64,000 bases of DNA, from contig NZ_JAHWDF010000010.1 in NCBI RefSeq assembly GCF_019311235.1, forward strand, positions 62,001-126,000, given 5' to 3'. A program made the position numbers and the translations under genes. The notes below the pieces were generated by a model. It did no database searches. It was not told where the DNA came from and was given only the letters and a program-made list of their open reading frames with translations. The stretch is from Mesonia aestuariivivens (GTDB lineage Bacteria; Bacteroidota; Bacteroidia; Flavobacteriales; Flavobacteriaceae). Positions 7,456 through 20,189 of this stretch are shown one piece after another. Position 1 is the first letter of the stretch; the number at the start of each line of letters is the position of its first letter.

Positions 7456-8742
7456 TTATCTCTTTTCAATATCTTTAAAATCTCTATGATTCTCACCAGT
7501 ATACACCTGACGTGGACGACCAATTGGTTCTTTTTTCAATCTCATTTCTCTCCACTGTGCGATCCATCCTGGTAGTCTACCTAAAGCAAACATTACGGTA
7601 AACATTTCTGTTGGAATACCTAATGCTCTGTAAATAATACCTGAATAGAAATCTACGTTAGGATAAAGTTTTCTTTTTACGAAATAATCGTCTTCTAATG
7701 CTTCTTTTTCTAATCCTTTTGCGATATCTAATACTGGATCTTCAACTCCTAAATCACCTAATACATCATCTGCAGATTTTTTGATGATTTTAGCACGCGG
7801 ATCAAAGTTTTTGTAAACACGGTGACCAAAGCCCATTAATCTAAACGGATCTTCTTTGTCTTTGGCTTTCTCCATGAATTTCTTAGTATCTCCGCCGTCT
7901 TCTTTAATACCTTCAAGCATTTCTATCACTGCCTGATTAGCGCCACCGTGAAGTGGCCCCCAAAGAGCAGAAATACCTGCAGATATAGATGCAAATAAAC
8001 CTGCGTGAGAAGAACCCACAATTCTTACCGTAGAAGTAGAACAGTTTTGCTCATGATCTGCGTGAAGGATTAATAATTTATTTAAAGCTTCAGAAACCTT
8101 AGGATTTACTTTATACTCTTCATTTGGCTTTTTAAACATCATCTTTAATATGTTGTCTACATAGTTTAAAGAGCTATCACCATAATCTAATGGCTTACTA
8201 TTTCTTTTTCTTAGTGTCCAAGCAACTAAAACCGGAAATTTAGCTATTAATTTCACGATTGCTTTGTACATATCTTCTTCTGACTCTACATTTACTGAGC
8301 TTGGGTTAAAAGCTATTAATGCACTGGTTAGAGAAGAAAGCACTCCCATTGGGTGAGCCGTTTTAGGAAAACCGTCTAAGATTTTCTTCATTTCTTCATC
8401 TACGTGAGATTCTTCTTTAATATCTCCGTAAAATTTATCTAATTCTTTTTGACTTGGAAGTTCACCAAAAATTAATAAATATGCTACTTCTAAAAAGCTA
8501 GCTTTTTCAGCTAAATCTTCTATAGAATATCCTCTATACCTAAGAATACCTTCTTCACCGTTTAAAAAAGTAATGGCGCTTTCACAAGAACCTGTATTTT
8601 TAAAACCTGGATCTAATGTAATTAATCCACCAGTATCTCCTCTTAAAGATTTAATTTGAATTGCTTTTTCACCTTCTGTTCCTTCTATAACAGGAAATTC
8701 ATATTTTTTCCCGTCAAGTTCTATCGTAGCTGTTTTTGACAT
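7456..8742 (-). CDS. gltA: Citrate synthase
   Basis: This 428-residue enzyme condenses acetyl-CoA with oxaloacetate at the entry to the TCA cycle. Length and N-terminal beta region fit the type II (E. coli-like) enzyme. Clear active-site segments are the first catalytic histidine region LILHADHEQNCSTST, the LWGPLHGGANQAV loop, and GFGHRVYKNFDPRAKI around residue 305. The gene is preceded by a TAATTTTG promoter-like element and followed by its own terminator, so it appears to be monocistronic although it is co-oriented with eno. Confidence 0.97.
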   Translation of the reverse strand: MSKTATIELDGKKYEFPVIEGTEGEKAIQIKSLRGDTGGLITLDPGFKNTGSCESAITFLNGEEGILRYRGYSIEDLAEKASFLEVAYLLIFGELPSQKELDKFYGDIKEESHVDEEMKKILDGFPKTAHPMGVLSSLTSALIAFNPSSVNVESEEDMYKAIVKLIAKFPVLVAWTLRKRNSKPLDYGDSSLNYVDNILKMMFKKPNEEYKVNPKVSEALNKLLILHADHEQNCSTSTVRIVGSSHAGLFASISAGISALWGPLHGGANQAVIEMLEGIKEDGGDTKKFMEKAKDKEDPFRLMGFGHRVYKNFDPRAKIIKKSADDVLGDLGVEDPVLDIAKGLEKEALEDDYFVKRKLYPNVDFYSGIIYRALGIPTEMFTVMFALGRLPGWIAQWREMRLKKEPIGRPRQVYTGENHRDFKDIEKR

Positions 8743-8785
8743 GTTATGTATAATTGAATTTTAATTTTTAAGTATCGCTAATTTA

Positions 8786-8793
8786 CAAAATTA
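8786..8793 (-). promoter_or_regulatory. Candidate -7 element for gltA
   Basis: The minus strand reads TAATTTTG, a match to TAnnTTTG, about 43 bases upstream of the gltA ATG. There is no exact TTG at -33. Confidence 0.4.
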
Positions 8794-8904
8794 AGTGTTA
8801 AATAGCCGTTAAGAATACTTTATAATTTGACTCTGACCTATAGAATTTTCTTATTTCCGAAAAGGTTATCGTAATTAAACATTTCTAGGTTTTATTTGAT
8901 AACA

Positions 8905-8938
8905 TAAAAAAGTCCTATTCATTAAAATAGGACTTTTT
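8905..8938. terminator. Intrinsic terminator after eno
   Basis: AAAAAGTCCTATT and AATAGGACTTTTT form a 13-bp stem with a short loop. It lies 26 bases downstream of the eno stop on the minus strand. Confidence 0.85.
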
Positions 8939-8963
8939 CAACAATGCTTTATTTATTTAAAAA

Positions 8964-11520
<2,557 letters not shown>

Positions 11521-11550
11521 TACGATTGAATAATATTTTAGGTTAAGTTA

Positions 11551-11590
11551 AAAAAAAAGGATAAACCCTTAGAGTTTATCCTTTTAATAT
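11551..11590 (-). terminator. Terminator of the ribosomal protein supercluster
   Basis: GGATAAAC and GTTTATCC flank a 7-base loop, with a run of eight T on the minus-strand downstream side. It follows the rplQ stop by about 25 bases and closes the long rpsL-to-rplQ run. Confidence 0.85.
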
Positions 11591-11611
11591 TATTGAAAAA
11601 TAAAAATCATT

Positions 11612-12115
11612 TTACTTCTCTTCATTAGATGCTTTTTCATCATTTTCAGGAGTAGTCGCTTCAGAATTAGTTGTTTCTTCTGCATTCTTTTTACCACCTC
11701 TTCTACTACGACGAGTAGTTTTCTTCTTAGCATCGCCACCTTTAGGGTTATAGATCTCGTTGAAATCTACCAACTCAATAAGTGCCATATCAGCATTATC
11801 TCCTAAACGATTACCAAGTTTTATGATTCTAGTATAACCACCTGGACGATCTCCAACTTTAGGTGCAACTTCTCTAAATAATTCACTAACCGCATATTTA
11901 TCACGAAGTTTAGAAAAAACTAATCTTCTGTTGTGCGTAGTATCTTCTTTAGATTTTGTTACTAAAGGCTCAATAAATTGTTTTAAAGCTTTTGCTTTAG
12001 CAACAGTAGTATTGATTCTTTTGTGCTCAATTAAAGAAGCAGCCATATTGGCTAGCATTGCTTTTCTGTGAGCAGTTTTTCTACCTAAGTGGTTTATTTT
12101 TTTTCCGTGTCTCAT
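11612..12115 (-). CDS. rplQ: 50S ribosomal protein L17 with long C-terminal tail
   Basis: The first 120 or so residues are a normal L17 ([40 protein letters not shown]). The protein is 167 residues against about 127 in E. coli. The extra part is a low-complexity tail that is first basic ([14 protein letters not shown]) and then acidic (ending [12 protein letters not shown]). As I recall, such tails are usual in Bacteroidota L17. It is the last gene of the ribosomal cluster, after rpoA. Confidence 0.95.
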   Translation of the reverse strand: MRHGKKINHLGRKTAHRKAMLANMAASLIEHKRINTTVAKAKALKQFIEPLVTKSKEDTTHNRRLVFSKLRDKYAVSELFREVAPKVGDRPGGYTRIIKLGNRLGDNADMALIELVDFNEIYNPKGGDAKKKTTRRSRRGGKKNAEETTNSEATTPENDEKASNEEK

Positions 12116-12180
12116 GACATTGTTGTTTAATCATCATCTTGCTTCCAAACCCTTTTTGATGGGGAGCAAAATATGACGTA

Positions 12181-13173
12181 TTAATCTTTATCTAATTTGT
12201 ATTTTGATAAATCCATTCCGAAGTTAAGCCCTTTTACGTTTACTAGTTCTTCTAGCTCTGTTAAAGATTTTTTACCGAAGTTACGGAACTTCATTAAATC
12301 ATTCTTATTGTAAGAAACTAAGTCTCCTAAAGTATCTACTTCTGCTGCTTTTAAACAGTTTAAAGCTCTTACTGAAAGATCTAAATCTACTAATTTAGAT
12401 TTCAACAACTGTCTCATATGAAGTGATTCTTCATCATAAGTTTCAGTTTGAGCAATTTCATCTGCCTCTAATGTTATTCTTTCATCAGAGAATAACATAA
12501 AGTGATGGATTAATATTTTAGCAGCTTCAGTCAAAGCATCTTTAGGGTGAATTGAACCATCTGAAGAGATTTCAAAAACTAATTTTTCATAATCAGTTTT
12601 TTGTTCTACACGAAAGTTCTCTATACTATATTTTACATTTTTTATTGGTGTATAAATAGAATCTGTAAAAATAGTTCCTAAAGGAGCGTTAGCTTTTTTA
12701 TTTTCTTCAGCAGGCACATAACCACGACCTTTATCGATTGTAAGTTCGATATTGAGATTTACTTTATCTTCCATATTACAAATTACTAAATCTGGATTTA
12801 GTACTTGGAATCCTGAAATAAATTTCTGAAAATCTCCTGCAGTAAGTTGATCCTTACCCGAAAAAGAAATGGTTACAGTTTCATTATCTACATCTTCTAT
12901 TTGTCTTTTAAAACGAACTTGTTTTAAATTTAAAATAATTTCAGTAACGTCTTCTACAACACCAGCAATGGTAGAAAACTCATGATCTACACCTTCTATT
13001 CTCAAAGAGGTTATTGCGAAACCTTCTAATGAAGACAACAGTACTCTTCTAAGAGCGTTACCTACTGTTAATCCATATCCTGGTTCTAAGGGACGAAATT
13101 CAAACTTGCCCTCGAACTCAGTCGAATCAATCATGATAACTTTATCGGGCTTCTGAAAATTTAGTATGGCCAT
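12181..13173 (-). CDS. rpoA: RNA polymerase alpha subunit
   Basis: This 330-residue subunit scaffolds RNA polymerase assembly and contacts activators and upstream promoter DNA. The N-terminal dimerisation domain shows [22 protein letters not shown]. The C-terminal helix-hairpin-helix domain lies near residues 255-325 ([33 protein letters not shown]). The position between rpsD and rplQ is the classic alpha-operon order. Confidence 0.97.
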   Translation of the reverse strand: MAILNFQKPDKVIMIDSTEFEGKFEFRPLEPGYGLTVGNALRRVLLSSLEGFAITSLRIEGVDHEFSTIAGVVEDVTEIILNLKQVRFKRQIEDVDNETVTISFSGKDQLTAGDFQKFISGFQVLNPDLVICNMEDKVNLNIELTIDKGRGYVPAEENKKANAPLGTIFTDSIYTPIKNVKYSIENFRVEQKTDYEKLVFEISSDGSIHPKDALTEAAKILIHHFMLFSDERITLEADEIAQTETYDEESLHMRQLLKSKLVDLDLSVRALNCLKAAEVDTLGDLVSYNKNDLMKFRNFGKKSLTELEELVNVKGLNFGMDLSKYKLDKD

Positions 13174-13197
13174 ATTATGAGTTCTGTCTGTTAAAGA

Positions 13198-13803
13198 TTA
13201 TTTCGAATATAATTCGACGATAAATTGTTCGTTAATGTTTTCTGGAATTTGAATTCTTGAAGGTATAGAAACATAAGTTCCTTCTTTCTTCTCAGAATTC
13301 CAGGTAATCCATTCGTAAACATTACTAGCATTTTCCAAAGAACTTTGGATAGCTGTCAAAGATTTAGACTTTTCTCTTACCCCAACTACATCACCAGCTT
13401 TTAATTGGTAAGAAGGTATATTTACGATCTCGCCGTTTACAGTAATATGTCTATGAGAAACTAATTGTCTAGCACCACTTCTAGAAGGAGAAACACCCAT
13501 TCTGTAAGCTACATTATCTAAACGAGATTCACATAATTGCAAAAGAACCTCACCAGTAATACCCTGTGCTGCAGTTGCTTTTTTAAACATATTTCTAAAC
13601 TGACGCTCTAATATACCATAAGTATATTTTGCTTTTTGCTTCTCCATTAACTGGATAGCATATTCAGATTTTTTACCACGGCGTCTGTTGTTTCCGTGTT
13701 GTCCTGGAGGGTAATTTCTTTTTTCGAAAGATTTGTCATCTCCAAAAATAGCTTCTCCAAACTTTCTTGCGATTTTACTCTTTGGACCAGTATATCTTGC
13801 CAT
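13198..13803 (-). CDS. rpsD: 30S ribosomal protein S4
   Basis: This 201-residue primary 16S rRNA-binding protein also acts as the translational repressor of the alpha operon in other bacteria. The S4 RNA-binding domain is visible at [18 protein letters not shown]. The N-terminal region contains [18 protein letters not shown] and lacks a zinc-binding cysteine cluster. It precedes rpoA by 24 bases. The 93-base gap to rpsK is wider than most in the cluster. Confidence 0.97.
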   Translation of the reverse strand: MARYTGPKSKIARKFGEAIFGDDKSFEKRNYPPGQHGNNRRRGKKSEYAIQLMEKQKAKYTYGILERQFRNMFKKATAAQGITGEVLLQLCESRLDNVAYRMGVSPSRSGARQLVSHRHITVNGEIVNIPSYQLKAGDVVGVREKSKSLTAIQSSLENASNVYEWITWNSEKKEGTYVSIPSRIQIPENINEQFIVELYSK

Positions 13804-13896
13804 TTATTTAAATTTTAAAGAGTGATTATGAATTAAGGTCTTTCTTAAATAATCCTTCGATAATCGTAATACTCTTTGTTGATATTTTCTAATTAA

Positions 13897-14280
13897 TTAA
13901 ACTCTACGTCTTTTAGGAGGACGACAACCGTTGTGCGGTATAGGAGTGATATCGATAATTTCTGTTACTTCAATTCCACCATTATGGATAGAACGAATAG
14001 CAGATTCTCTACCATTACCAGGTCCTTTCACATAAACTTTCACTTTTCTTAAACCTGCTTCGTGAGCAACTTTAGCAGCATCTTCTGCAGCAAGTTGAGC
14101 AGCGTAAGGAGTATTCTTCTTAGATCCTCTAAAACCCATTTTACCGGCAGTTGACCAAGAGATTACATCTCCTTTTTTGTTAGTTAAAGAAACAATGATA
14201 TTATTGAAAGAAGCTGTAATGTGCGCCTCACCAAAAGAATCAACGATTACTTTACGTTTTTTAGTTGTTGACTTTGCCAT
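13897..14280 (-). CDS. rpsK: 30S ribosomal protein S11
   Basis: This 127-residue platform protein shows the S11 signature [20 protein letters not shown] and the invariant C-terminal [13 protein letters not shown]. The core [20 protein letters not shown] is also typical. It follows rpsM by 9 bases. Confidence 0.97.
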   Translation of the reverse strand: MAKSTTKKRKVIVDSFGEAHITASFNNIIVSLTNKKGDVISWSTAGKMGFRGSKKNTPYAAQLAAEDAAKVAHEAGLRKVKVYVKGPGNGRESAIRSIHNGGIEVTEIIDITPIPHNGCRPPKRRRV

Positions 14281-14289
14281 AACTACTTA

Positions 14290-14664
14290 TTATTTAGTTG
14301 CTTTTTTCTTGTTCGCAACTGTTTTTCTCTTTCCTTTACGCGTTCTAGAGTTATTCTTAGTTCGCTGACCTCTTAATGGAAGACTTGATCTGTGACGAAT
14401 ACCACGGTAACATCCAATATCCATTAAACGCTTAATACTAAGCTGAACTTCGGATCTCAATTCACCTTCAATAGTAAATTGACCAACAGCTTCACGGATT
14501 TTCCCAATTTCTTCATCAGTCCAATCTGAAACTTTAGTACTCTCATCTACTTTGGCAGCTTCAAGAATTTTTTGAGCTCTACTGTTGCCAATTCCGAAGA
14601 TATAGGTTAATGCTATAACTCCTCGCTTTTGTTTAGGTATATCTACCCCTGCAATTCTTGCCAT
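14290..14664 (-). CDS. rpsM: 30S ribosomal protein S13
   Basis: This 124-residue head protein contacts the P-site tRNA and the 50S subunit. It starts [20 protein letters not shown], has the helix-turn region [16 protein letters not shown], and ends in a basic tail with [15 protein letters not shown]. The rpmJ stop is 2 bases upstream, so the two are probably translated in close coupling. Confidence 0.97.
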   Translation of the reverse strand: MARIAGVDIPKQKRGVIALTYIFGIGNSRAQKILEAAKVDESTKVSDWTDEEIGKIREAVGQFTIEGELRSEVQLSIKRLMDIGCYRGIRHRSSLPLRGQRTKNNSRTRKGKRKTVANKKKATK

Positions 14665-14666
14665 AA

Positions 14667-14783
14667 TTAGCCTTGTCTTTGTTTAAATCTAGGATTCTTT
14701 TTGTTAATAACATAAAGGCGCCCTTTTCTGCGTACAATCTTACAGTCGGCACTTCTCTTTTTTACTGATGCTCTTACTTTCAT
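14667..14783 (-). CDS. rpmJ: 50S ribosomal protein L36, zinc-independent form
   Basis: This 38-residue gene starts [15 protein letters not shown] and ends NPRFKQRQG. The zinc-ribbon form of L36 has three Cys and one His; here only one Cys remains, so this is the zinc-free variant. The ATG at 14783 is preceded by an AT-rich leader with a hairpin and a promoter element. It opens the alpha-operon segment rpmJ-rpsM-rpsK-rpsD-rpoA-rplQ. Confidence 0.95.
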   Translation of the reverse strand: MKVRASVKKRSADCKIVRRKGRLYVINKKNPRFKQRQG

Positions 14784-14810
14784 CTCATTTATTTTTTTCT
14801 AACAAATGCG

Positions 14811-14833
14811 AAGTTTCTGTTAAATAGAAACTT
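14811..14833 (-). promoter_or_regulatory. Leader hairpin upstream of rpmJ
   Basis: AAGTTTCT and AGAAACTT form a perfect 8-bp stem around a 7-base loop. It lies between the internal promoter element and the rpmJ start, in the position where a leader-based control of the alpha operon would be expected. Confidence 0.45.
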
Positions 14834-14852
14834 ATCAAAATTTTTCAGACTG

Positions 14853-14860
14853 CAAAAGTA
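14853..14860 (-). promoter_or_regulatory. Candidate internal promoter -7 element for the alpha operon
   Basis: On the minus strand this reads TACTTTTG, an exact TAnnTTTG match, inside the 114-base infA-rpmJ gap. No exact TTG is found at -33. Confidence 0.45.
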
Positions 14861-14897
14861 ATAAAAAATTTTGAATAAATCACACTTATAAGATTTA

Positions 14898-15113
14898 TTA
14901 GTATCTATAGGTTATACGAGCCTTCGTTAAATCGTAAGGACTCATTTCCAATTTCACTTTATCGCCAGGCAAAAGTTTTATATAATGCATTCTCATTTTT
15001 CCTGAGATATGAGCGGTAACTACGTGACCGTTCTCCAACTCAACTCTAAACATTGCATTAGATAATGCCTCGATAATTGTTCCGTCTTGCTCTATTGCGG
15101 GTTGCTTTGCCAT
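14898..15113 (-). CDS. infA: Translation initiation factor IF-1
   Basis: This 71-residue protein is a single S1-like OB fold that binds the 30S A site during initiation. Typical segments are [20 protein letters not shown] and [18 protein letters not shown], ending ARITYRY. It follows secY by 2 bases and is separated from rpmJ by the widest gap of the spc-alpha region. Confidence 0.97.
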   Translation of the reverse strand: MAKQPAIEQDGTIIEALSNAMFRVELENGHVVTAHISGKMRMHYIKLLPGDKVKLEMSPYDLTKARITYRY

Positions 15114-15115
15114 AA

Positions 15116-16459
15116 TTATGCTACTGCTTTTCTATTTCTACCTGATTTCATTAAACCATCGTAGTGTTTATTCAATAAATATGAATTGATTTGTTGCATA
15201 GTATCGATTGCTACACCTACCATAATGATTAAAGAGGTTCCTCCAAAAAATAATGCCCAACCTTGCTGAACTCCTATTGATACCACAATTGCAGGAAAAA
15301 CTGCAATAAGTGCTAAGAACACAGAACCCGGTAAAGTGATTTGAGACATAATTCTATCTAAGTATTCTCCCGTTTCAGAACCCGGTCTAATACCAGGAAT
15401 AAAACCACCACTCCTTTTTAAATCATCGGCCATTTTGTTTGTAGGGACAGTGATCGCTGTATAGAAATAAGTGAATATAATAATTAGTAAACCAAATACT
15501 ACATTATACCACAATCCAAATATATTTTGAAATTCAGCTGTTATACCTTGAGCCATTTCTGAATCTGATAAACCAGCTACAGCGGAAGGAATAAACATAA
15601 TAGCTTGTGCAAAAATGATTGGCATTACCCCTGAAGCATTAAGCTTTAAAGGAATAAACTGTCTAGCTCCGCCAAAAATATTTTTTTCATAACCACCAGT
15701 CGCGTTTCTTCTCGCATATTGAACAGGAATTTGTCTAACAGCCATTACTAACATTACCGAAGCAAAGATAATAGCAAACCAGATAAACAGTTCTATAAGT
15801 ATCATAATAAGACCACCATTAGCATCTGAACCAGATACTCTAGACACCCATTCTTGCAAGAACGACTGCGGCAATCTAGCGATAATACCTACCATAATTA
15901 ATAAAGAAATACCGTTACCAATACCTTTATCTGTAATTCTCTCCCCTAACCACATTGCGAAAATACAACCAGTGGTAAGTATAATTACTGAAGAAGCTAC
16001 AAAACTTATTGAATCACCCAACAAGAAAGCACTATCTGGTAATGTACCATAAAGGTTATAAATATAGCCAGGCCCTTGAACCAATGTAATAGCTATTGTT
16101 AACCATCTTGTTATCTGGTTAATTTTCTTTCTACCACTTTCTCCTTCTTTTTGAAGTTTCTGAAGATAAGGAACAGCTATACCCATTAATTGCACAACAA
16201 TCGATGCTGATATGTAAGGCATAATACCCAAAGCAAATATAGATGCATTAGAAAAAGCACCACCTGTAAACGCATTTAGCAAACCTAATAAACCGTCTTC
16301 GGTTTGGTTTGCTAAACTTGATAATTGCGACGCATCAATACCCGGAAGTACTACTTGAGTACCAAAACGATAGACTAATAGAAGCCCTAAAGTAATCAAA
16401 ATACGATTCTTTAGTTCTTCTATTTTCCAAACGTTCTTTATTGTTTCAATAAATTTCAT
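15116..16459 (-). CDS. secY: Protein translocase subunit SecY
   Basis: This 447-residue channel subunit of the Sec translocon has ten predicted membrane helices. Recognisable segments are [18 protein letters not shown] (TM2 region), [19 protein letters not shown], the cytoplasmic loop [11 protein letters not shown], and [20 protein letters not shown]. It is encoded between rplO and infA as in most bacteria and should be co-transcribed with them. Confidence 0.97.
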   Translation of the reverse strand: MKFIETIKNVWKIEELKNRILITLGLLLVYRFGTQVVLPGIDASQLSSLANQTEDGLLGLLNAFTGGAFSNASIFALGIMPYISASIVVQLMGIAVPYLQKLQKEGESGRKKINQITRWLTIAITLVQGPGYIYNLYGTLPDSAFLLGDSISFVASSVIILTTGCIFAMWLGERITDKGIGNGISLLIMVGIIARLPQSFLQEWVSRVSGSDANGGLIMILIELFIWFAIIFASVMLVMAVRQIPVQYARRNATGGYEKNIFGGARQFIPLKLNASGVMPIIFAQAIMFIPSAVAGLSDSEMAQGITAEFQNIFGLWYNVVFGLLIIIFTYFYTAITVPTNKMADDLKRSGGFIPGIRPGSETGEYLDRIMSQITLPGSVFLALIAVFPAIVVSIGVQQGWALFFGGTSLIIMVGVAIDTMQQINSYLLNKHYDGLMKSGRNRKAVA

Positions 16460-16468
16460 TCTAAAGTA

Positions 16469-16921
16469 TTATAAGGTTACAGCTTCTCCACCAGCAGCCT
16501 CAATAGCTTCTTTGGCAGTTGCAGTGAACTTATGTGCAGTAACTTTTAGTTTTGCTTTAAGTTCTCCTCTTCCTAATATTTTAACTAGCTCTGATTTTGT
16601 AGCCAATCTATTATCTATTAAAGTCTGAAAATCTACAGTATCTTTAATTTGACCGTTGTCTACTAATTTCTGAAGCGTATCTAAATTTATCCCTTGATAT
16701 TCTTTACGGTTTCTGTTATTGAAACCAAATTTAGGAACTCTTCTTTGAAGTGGCATTTGACCACCTTCAAAACCGATTTTCTTAGAATATCCTGAACGAG
16801 ATTTAGCTCCTTTGTGCCCACGTGTAGAAGTACCACCTTTACCAGATCCTTGACCTCTACCTATACGTTTCGTATTTGCACGAACTGAACCTTTTGCAGG
16901 TTTTAAGTTATTTAATTCCAT
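16469..16921 (-). CDS. rplO: 50S ribosomal protein L15
   Basis: This 150-residue protein has the long basic glycine-rich N-terminal extension of L15 (GRGQGSGKGGTSTRGHKGAK) that threads into 23S rRNA. The globular part ends KEAIEAAGGEAVTL. It lies 10 bases after rpmD and 9 bases before secY. Confidence 0.97.
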   Translation of the reverse strand: MELNNLKPAKGSVRANTKRIGRGQGSGKGGTSTRGHKGAKSRSGYSKKIGFEGGQMPLQRRVPKFGFNNRNRKEYQGINLDTLQKLVDNGQIKDTVDFQTLIDNRLATKSELVKILGRGELKAKLKVTAHKFTATAKEAIEAAGGEAVTL

Positions 16922-16930
16922 CGTATAAGT

Positions 16931-17113
16931 TTATTTTGTTTCTTCAACAGAAACTAAATGTTTTACTTTATTTACCATTCCAAGGATATTAGGCGAATCT
17001 TCGTGTTCGACAGTTTGCCCCATCTTTCTTAAACCTAAAGCTTCCAATGTAAGCTTTTGGTTCTTGGTGCGATTGATAGCACTTTTCACTTTAGTTACTT
17101 TAATCTTTCCCAT
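16931..17113 (-). CDS. rpmD: 50S ribosomal protein L30
   Basis: This 60-residue small subunit shows the L30 pattern IKVTKVKSAINRTKNQKLTL followed by LGLRKMGQTVEHED. It is placed between rpsE and rplO in the standard spc order. Confidence 0.96.
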   Translation of the reverse strand: MGKIKVTKVKSAINRTKNQKLTLEALGLRKMGQTVEHEDSPNILGMVNKVKHLVSVEETK

Positions 17114-17125
17114 TTCCCTGAATTA

Positions 17126-17650
17126 TTATCCGTTAAATACCTTGTCTAATGAAACACCACGTTGTTTCGCTACAGCTTCTGCACTTCTTAGTTGCAGTAA
17201 TGCATCGAAAGTAGCTTTTACCACATTATGTGGATTAGAAGAACCTTGGTTTTTAGAAAGCACATCATGCACTCCAACCGCTTCTAATACCGCACGTATA
17301 GCACCACCAGCAATTACTCCAGTACCCGTTGCAGCAGGAAGTAATAAAACTCTTGCTCCACCGTATTTACCTTTTTGTTCGTGAGGTAGAGTTCCTTTAT
17401 TTAAAGGAATTCTAACTAAATTCTTCTTTGCATCCTCTACAGCTTTAGCTATTGCTTCAGCTACTTCTTTAGACTTGCCTAAACCGTGACCCACAACGCC
17501 GCTTTCATCTCCTACAACAACGATAGCAGAAAAACCAAATGCTCTACCACCTTTTGTAACTTTAGTTACACGTTGTACTCCAACTAAACGATCTTTTAAA
17601 TCTAAACCACTTGGTTTTACAAGCTCTACATTTTTATAATCTTGATACAT
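17126..17650 (-). CDS. rpsE: 30S ribosomal protein S5
   Basis: This 174-residue protein takes part in decoding fidelity and mRNA helicase activity at the 30S entry site. The double-stranded-RNA-binding-like N-terminal domain has [20 protein letters not shown] and [20 protein letters not shown]. The C-terminal domain has [20 protein letters not shown]. It follows rplR by 6 bases. Confidence 0.97.
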   Translation of the reverse strand: MYQDYKNVELVKPSGLDLKDRLVGVQRVTKVTKGGRAFGFSAIVVVGDESGVVGHGLGKSKEVAEAIAKAVEDAKKNLVRIPLNKGTLPHEQKGKYGGARVLLLPAATGTGVIAGGAIRAVLEAVGVHDVLSKNQGSSNPHNVVKATFDALLQLRSAEAVAKQRGVSLDKVFNG

Positions 17651-17656
17651 AATCTT

Positions 17657-18010
17657 TTAGAATTTTAGTCCTCCCTCGCGAGCACCTTCTGCTAATGATT
17701 TAACTCTCCCGTGATATAAATATCCGCTTCTATCAAACGAAATAACTTCTACTCCGGCTTCTTTTGCTTTTTCAGCGATAGCTTTACCTACAGCTTCAGC
17801 TACCTCGCTTTTGGTTCCTTTTTCAGAAACTCCTTTATCTCTAGAAGAAGCAGCTGCAACGGTTTTACCGTTTACATCATCTATAATTTGAGCATAAATT
17901 TCTTTATTGCTTCTAAAAACAGATAGACGCGGTCTACTTTCAGTACCCGTAATTGTCTTACGAATTCTTCTTCTAATTTTATTTCTTCTCTTTACTTTTG
18001 AAAATGCCAT
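17657..18010 (-). CDS. rplR: 50S ribosomal protein L18
   Basis: This 117-residue 5S rRNA-binding protein begins with a basic stretch ([19 protein letters not shown]) and has [20 protein letters not shown]. It ends with the typical [19 protein letters not shown]. It follows rplF by 12 bases. Confidence 0.97.
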   Translation of the reverse strand: MAFSKVKRRNKIRRRIRKTITGTESRPRLSVFRSNKEIYAQIIDDVNGKTVAAASSRDKGVSEKGTKSEVAEAVGKAIAEKAKEAGVEVISFDRSGYLYHGRVKSLAEGAREGGLKF

Positions 18011-18022
18011 AATTACACTTTA

Positions 18023-18565
18023 TTAAGCAGATTTACCTGCTTTTCTTCTTATTTGCTCACCTACGAATTTAATACCTTTTCCTTTGTAAGGTTCTGGTTT
18101 ACGGAAAGATCTAATTTTTGCTGCTACTTGACCAACCAACTGTTTGTCAAATGATGATAGCTTAATTATTGGATTCTTACCTTTTTCAGAAATGGTTTCA
18201 ACCTTTACTTCTGGTGCCAAATCTATCACAATGTTATGAGAAAAACCAATTGCCAAATCTAACTTTTGACCTTGATTAGTTGCACGGTAACCCACACCTA
18301 CTAATTCAAGTTGCTTAGTAAAGCCATTAGTAACTCCCTCAATCATATTATTGATTAAAGCTCTATATAAACCGTGTTTAGCTTTGAATACTTTTTTTTC
18401 TGAAGGACGCTCAAGAATTACTTGATCTTCTTCAATCTTTACATCAATATCACTAAACTCCTGGGATAATTCTCCCATTTTTCCTTTTACAGTAACTACT
18501 CCGTCTTTAACGCTTACGGTTACGCCTTCTGGAATTGATACTGGACTTTTACCTATTCTTGACAT
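18023..18565 (-). CDS. rplF: 50S ribosomal protein L6
   Basis: This 180-residue protein lies near the GTPase-associated centre and has two similar alpha-beta domains. It starts MSRIGKSPVSIPEGVTVSV and carries the C-terminal signature PEPYKGKGIKFVGEQIRRK. It follows rpsH by 18 bases. Confidence 0.97.
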   Translation of the reverse strand: MSRIGKSPVSIPEGVTVSVKDGVVTVKGKMGELSQEFSDIDVKIEEDQVILERPSEKKVFKAKHGLYRALINNMIEGVTNGFTKQLELVGVGYRATNQGQKLDLAIGFSHNIVIDLAPEVKVETISEKGKNPIIKLSSFDKQLVGQVAAKIRSFRKPEPYKGKGIKFVGEQIRRKAGKSA

Positions 18566-18583
18566 GTTTTCGTCTTTTAAATA

Positions 18584-18982
18584 TTAGTAAACGTAGCAAA
18601 GAACTTCACCACCTACATTATCTCTTCTTGCTTGCTTATCAGTCATTACTCCGTGAGAAGTAGAGATGATCGCAATACCAAGACCATTTAAGATACGTGG
18701 TAATTCGCCTGAACCAGCATACTTTCGAAGTCCAGGTTTACTAATTCTTTGTATCTTTTTGATGACGGAGTCCTTAGTATCTTTATCATACTTAAGAGCA
18801 ATTTTAATTGTCCCTCTTGAACCCTCTTCTTCAAATTTATAACTAAGAATATACCCTTGATCGAATAATATTTTAGTAATTTGTTTTTTTAGATTAGAAG
18901 CTGGTATTTCTACCACACGGTGACTTGCTGCCACCGCGTTTCTAATTCTAGTTAAATAATCTGCAATAGGATCTGTATTCAT
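18584..18982 (-). CDS. rpsH: 30S ribosomal protein S8
   Basis: This 132-residue primary binder of the 16S central domain begins NTDPIADYLTRIRNAVAASH. It ends with the S8 signature GLGIAIISTSHGVMTDKQAR and GGEVLCYVY. In E. coli S8 represses the spc operon; I see no obvious S8-site mimic in the 59-base gap to rpsN, though a fold search would be needed. Confidence 0.97.
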   Translation of the reverse strand: MNTDPIADYLTRIRNAVAASHRVVEIPASNLKKQITKILFDQGYILSYKFEEEGSRGTIKIALKYDKDTKDSVIKKIQRISKPGLRKYAGSGELPRILNGLGIAIISTSHGVMTDKQARRDNVGGEVLCYVY

Positions 18983-19041
18983 CTATTTTGATTTGTGGTT
19001 GTGGTTTTCTATTTTTCAGAACCTTCAACCGATTAAAATTC

Positions 19042-19311
19042 TTACCAACTAGCTTTTTTAACTCCTGGAATTAATCCTTGGTTCGCCATTTCTCTGAACA
19101 TTACACGAGAAAGTCCAAACTGTCTCATATATCCCTTTGGTCTACCTGTAAGTTTACATCTGTTATGTAAACGAACTGGAGAAGAATTTTTTGGTAATTT
19201 TTGTAATGCTTCATAATCGCCAGCTTCTTTCAAAGCTTCTCTTTTTTCAGCATATTTTTTTACCAAATCTTGTCTTTTTACCTCACGGGCTTTCATTGAT
19301 TCTTTAGCCAT
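19042..19311 (-). CDS. rpsN: 30S ribosomal protein S14, long zinc-free form
   Basis: This 89-residue protein is of the long type without the CxxC zinc-binding pairs of the 61-residue paralogue. The core is [20 protein letters not shown] followed by [20 protein letters not shown]. Together with the Cys-poor L36, this cluster uses zinc-independent versions of two proteins that often have zinc forms. Confidence 0.97.
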   Translation of the reverse strand: MAKESMKAREVKRQDLVKKYAEKREALKEAGDYEALQKLPKNSSPVRLHNRCKLTGRPKGYMRQFGLSRVMFREMANQGLIPGVKKASW

Positions 19312-19313
19312 AA

Positions 19314-19865
19314 TTAGTTCTTTTTAAAAGGTAATCCTAGTTCTGTTAACAATGATTTTGCTTCTTTATCTGTATCTGCAGTAGTTACAAATGTAATATC
19401 CATACCAGAGATTTTATTCACTCTATCGATATTAATTTCAGGAAAAATAATTTGCTCGGTAATACCTAAGTTATAATTTCCTCTACCATCAAAACCAGTA
19501 GCTTTGATTCCGCTAAAATCACGTACACGTGGAAGTGAAGCTGTAATTAAACGGTCTAAAAATTCATACATGCGATCTCCTCTAAGTGTAACCTTAGCAC
19601 CAATTGGCATACCTTTACGCAATTTAAATGAAGCAACATCTTTTTTAGATATTGTTGAAACAGCTTTTTGACCAGTTATTGTAGAAAGTTCATCAACCGC
19701 ATGGTCAATTAATTTCTTATCTGCTACAGCTGCACCAACACCTCTACTTACAACAATCTTTGTAAGTTTTGGTACTTGCATTACATTTTCGTAACTAAAT
19801 TCTTCGGTAAGAGCAGAAATGACCTTGTCATTATACTCTTGTCTAAGTCTTGGTACGTAACTCAT
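19314..19865 (-). CDS. rplE: 50S ribosomal protein L5
   Basis: This 183-residue 5S rRNA-binding protein of the central protuberance contains [20 protein letters not shown], the [20 protein letters not shown]-like region near residue 75, and [19 protein letters not shown]. The rpsN start is 2 bases after its stop. Confidence 0.97.
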   Translation of the reverse strand: MSYVPRLRQEYNDKVISALTEEFSYENVMQVPKLTKIVVSRGVGAAVADKKLIDHAVDELSTITGQKAVSTISKKDVASFKLRKGMPIGAKVTLRGDRMYEFLDRLITASLPRVRDFSGIKATGFDGRGNYNLGITEQIIFPEINIDRVNKISGMDITFVTTADTDKEAKSLLTELGLPFKKN

Positions 19866-19867
19866 AA

Positions 19868-20179
19868 CTAAATTACTTCATTAGATTTTTTAGAAAATCT
19901 CACTTTGTTATCTCCGTCCATTTTATAACCTACTCTCGTAGTATCTCCATCTTTAGTCAATAAAGATAAATTTGAAATATGGATAGGAGCTTCTTTTTTT
20001 ACAATTCCTCCTTGAGGATTAGCTGCGCTAGGTTTCTCATGTTTTGATATCATGTTAACCCCCTCAACGATTGCTTTATTTTTCTCAATTAATACCGTTT
20101 TTACAGTACCCTCTTGACCTTTGTGATCTCCAGCGATAACCTTTACAGTATCTCCTGATTTAATTTTAAGCTTTGCCAT
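19868..20179 (-). CDS. rplX: 50S ribosomal protein L24
   Basis: This 103-residue assembly-initiating protein has the KOW motif near its N terminus ([20 protein letters not shown]) and continues [20 protein letters not shown]. It is 2 bases upstream of rplE. Confidence 0.97.
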   Translation of the reverse strand: MAKLKIKSGDTVKVIAGDHKGQEGTVKTVLIEKNKAIVEGVNMISKHEKPSAANPQGGIVKKEAPIHISNLSLLTKDGDTTRVGYKMDGDNKVRFSKKSNEVI

Positions 20180-20189
20180 CTTTTGCGTA

